From Leadbetterella sp964423865 (lineage in GTDB: Bacteria; Bacteroidota; Bacteroidia; Cytophagales; Spirosomataceae), in the NCBI GenBank assembly GCA_964423865.1, contig CAYRGN010000052.1, forward strand, positions 1 to 23,067: DNA of 23,067 bases. Direction: 5' to 3'. The notes below the pieces were generated by a model, which worked only from the letters and a program-made list of their open reading frames with translations, was not told where the DNA came from and ran no database searches. This document shows positions 22,434 to 23,067 of the stretch, in pieces. Numbering within the stretch: the first letter of the stretch is position 1; every line of letters begins with the position of its first letter. The position numbers and the translations under genes were made by a program.

Positions 22434-23067
22434 ATGAATTCAATTGTTTACTTAGTGCCTTTGTTCGGACTGTTGGGCCTGATTTACACGGCTCTGAAGT
22501 TCAACTGGGTATCGCGGCAGGATGCCGGAGAAGAGAATATGAAACGACTTTCCGGCTACATTGCCGACGGTGCTATCGCGTTTCTTAAAGCAGAATGGAA
22601 GGTTCTGGCCATGTTTGCCCTCCCCACCGCCGTAGTTTTATTCTTCCTGGGCAACGATAAAGGTACGCCTGAACACCCTATCCACTCTTCACCCCTGATT
22701 GCGGTTTCTTTCCTTCTGGGTGCGATTTTCTCCGCCCTGGCCGGGTATATCGGTATGAAAGTGGCCACCAAAGCGAATGTGAGAACCGCCCAGGCAGCCA
22801 AAACCTCCCTGGCGAAAGCCCTGAAAGTTTCTTTTACCGGTGGTGCCGTAATGGGCATGGGTGTGGCTGGTCTGGCCGTACTGGGCTTCGGCGGACTGTT
22901 CATTGTTTTTTATAATTATTTTGCCGCGGGCCTCGGGCTTACCTCCGTAGAAATGAAAAAGGCCATTGAAGTGCTGGCCGGCTTCTCCCTGGGAGCGGAA
23001 TCGATTGCATTGTTTGCCCGCGTGGGCGGCGGTATTTATACCAAAGCCGCTGACGTAGGCGCTGACC
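22434..23067 (+). CDS. hppA: Membrane-bound ion-translocating pyrophosphatase (5' part)
   Basis: The gene runs off the window's right edge after about 211 codons of a family that is usually near 700-800 residues. The protein couples pyrophosphate hydrolysis to pumping H+ or Na+ across the inner membrane. Visible are the first hydrophobic spans (about 2-22, 56-75, 86-108 and 133-165) and the family-typical segments GYIADGAIAFLKAEW and, at the very end, GAESIALFARVGGGIYTKAADVGAD, which leads into the catalytic motif. Residues that separate K+-dependent from K+-independent pumps and H+ from Na+ specificity lie beyond the window. It has its own predicted promoter and is divergent from the PIG-L gene. 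Confidence 0.95.
   Translation, partial: MNSIVYLVPLFGLLGLIYTALKFNWVSRQDAGEENMKRLSGYIADGAIAFLKAEWKVLAMFALPTAVVLFFLGNDKGTPEHPIHSSPLIAVSFLLGAIFSALAGYIGMKVATKANVRTAQAAKTSLAKALKVSFTGGAVMGMGVAGLAVLGFGGLFIVFYNYFAAGLGLTSVEMKKAIEVLAGFSLGAESIALFARVGGGIYTKAADVGAD

Noticed and set aside
22556..22903. Minus-strand 115-codon frame at the right edge
   Set aside because: Antisense to hppA, whose family motifs are unmistakable.

Overview
The window looks like chromosomal housekeeping DNA from a member of the Bacteroidota, probably a Cytophagia, Chitinophagia or Sphingobacteriia relative. I cannot fix the genus. The evidence is the set of family-typical proteins: short NusA without C-terminal acidic repeats, long-form PurC, BatB/BatC-type proteins, and a PIG-L protein with a C-terminal GATase-like domain. 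Several genes are also preceded by the Bacteroidota -7 promoter element TAnnTTTG, and clear Shine-Dalgarno sites are scarce. Coding density is high, and I see no phage, plasmid, insertion sequence, tRNA or rRNA.

Layout. Positions 75-1163 (-) hold a membrane-anchored endonuclease/exonuclease/phosphatase-fold protein. Positions 1227-5922 (+) hold the transcription/translation operon rimP-nusA-infB, with its own promoter and a terminator-like leader hairpin. Positions 5923-6465 are a repeat island containing a 100-N assembly gap. Positions 6466-10323 (+) hold an O-methyltransferase, then three overlapping genes: a LysM lytic transglycosylase, a DUF3109 cysteine-rich protein and an alkyltransferase-like protein. 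An Lrp/AsnC regulator follows, converging on an exported TPR protein (-). Next are hpt (+) and an orphan ABC ATPase (-), whose ends overlap. A second repeat block (13699-13876) ends at a strong bidirectional terminator.

From 13914 to 22245 everything is on the minus strand. In transcription order these are PIG-L protein, BatB-like and BatC-like proteins (translationally coupled), purC, the alanine aminotransferase alaA, a third repeat/inverted-repeat spot, a previously unlisted 24-residue single-span membrane peptide, nif3-like, and a zinc-ribbon coiled-coil protein. The window ends inside a plus-strand membrane pyrophosphatase gene (hppA).

The genes themselves are ordinary. The unusual content is between them: heptanucleotide arrays (units GAGTAGT and AATTCGT) recur at four places, nearly always in the same orientation and mostly abutting stop or start codons; a 38-nt palindromic repeat is tandemly arranged around the assembly gap; and a TGTCA...TGACA-ended repeat occurs three times. 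The leader hairpin of rimP-nusA-infB and the small membrane peptide are the best leads for regulatory or unannotated biology. I found no clear new defence, mobile or metabolic system.
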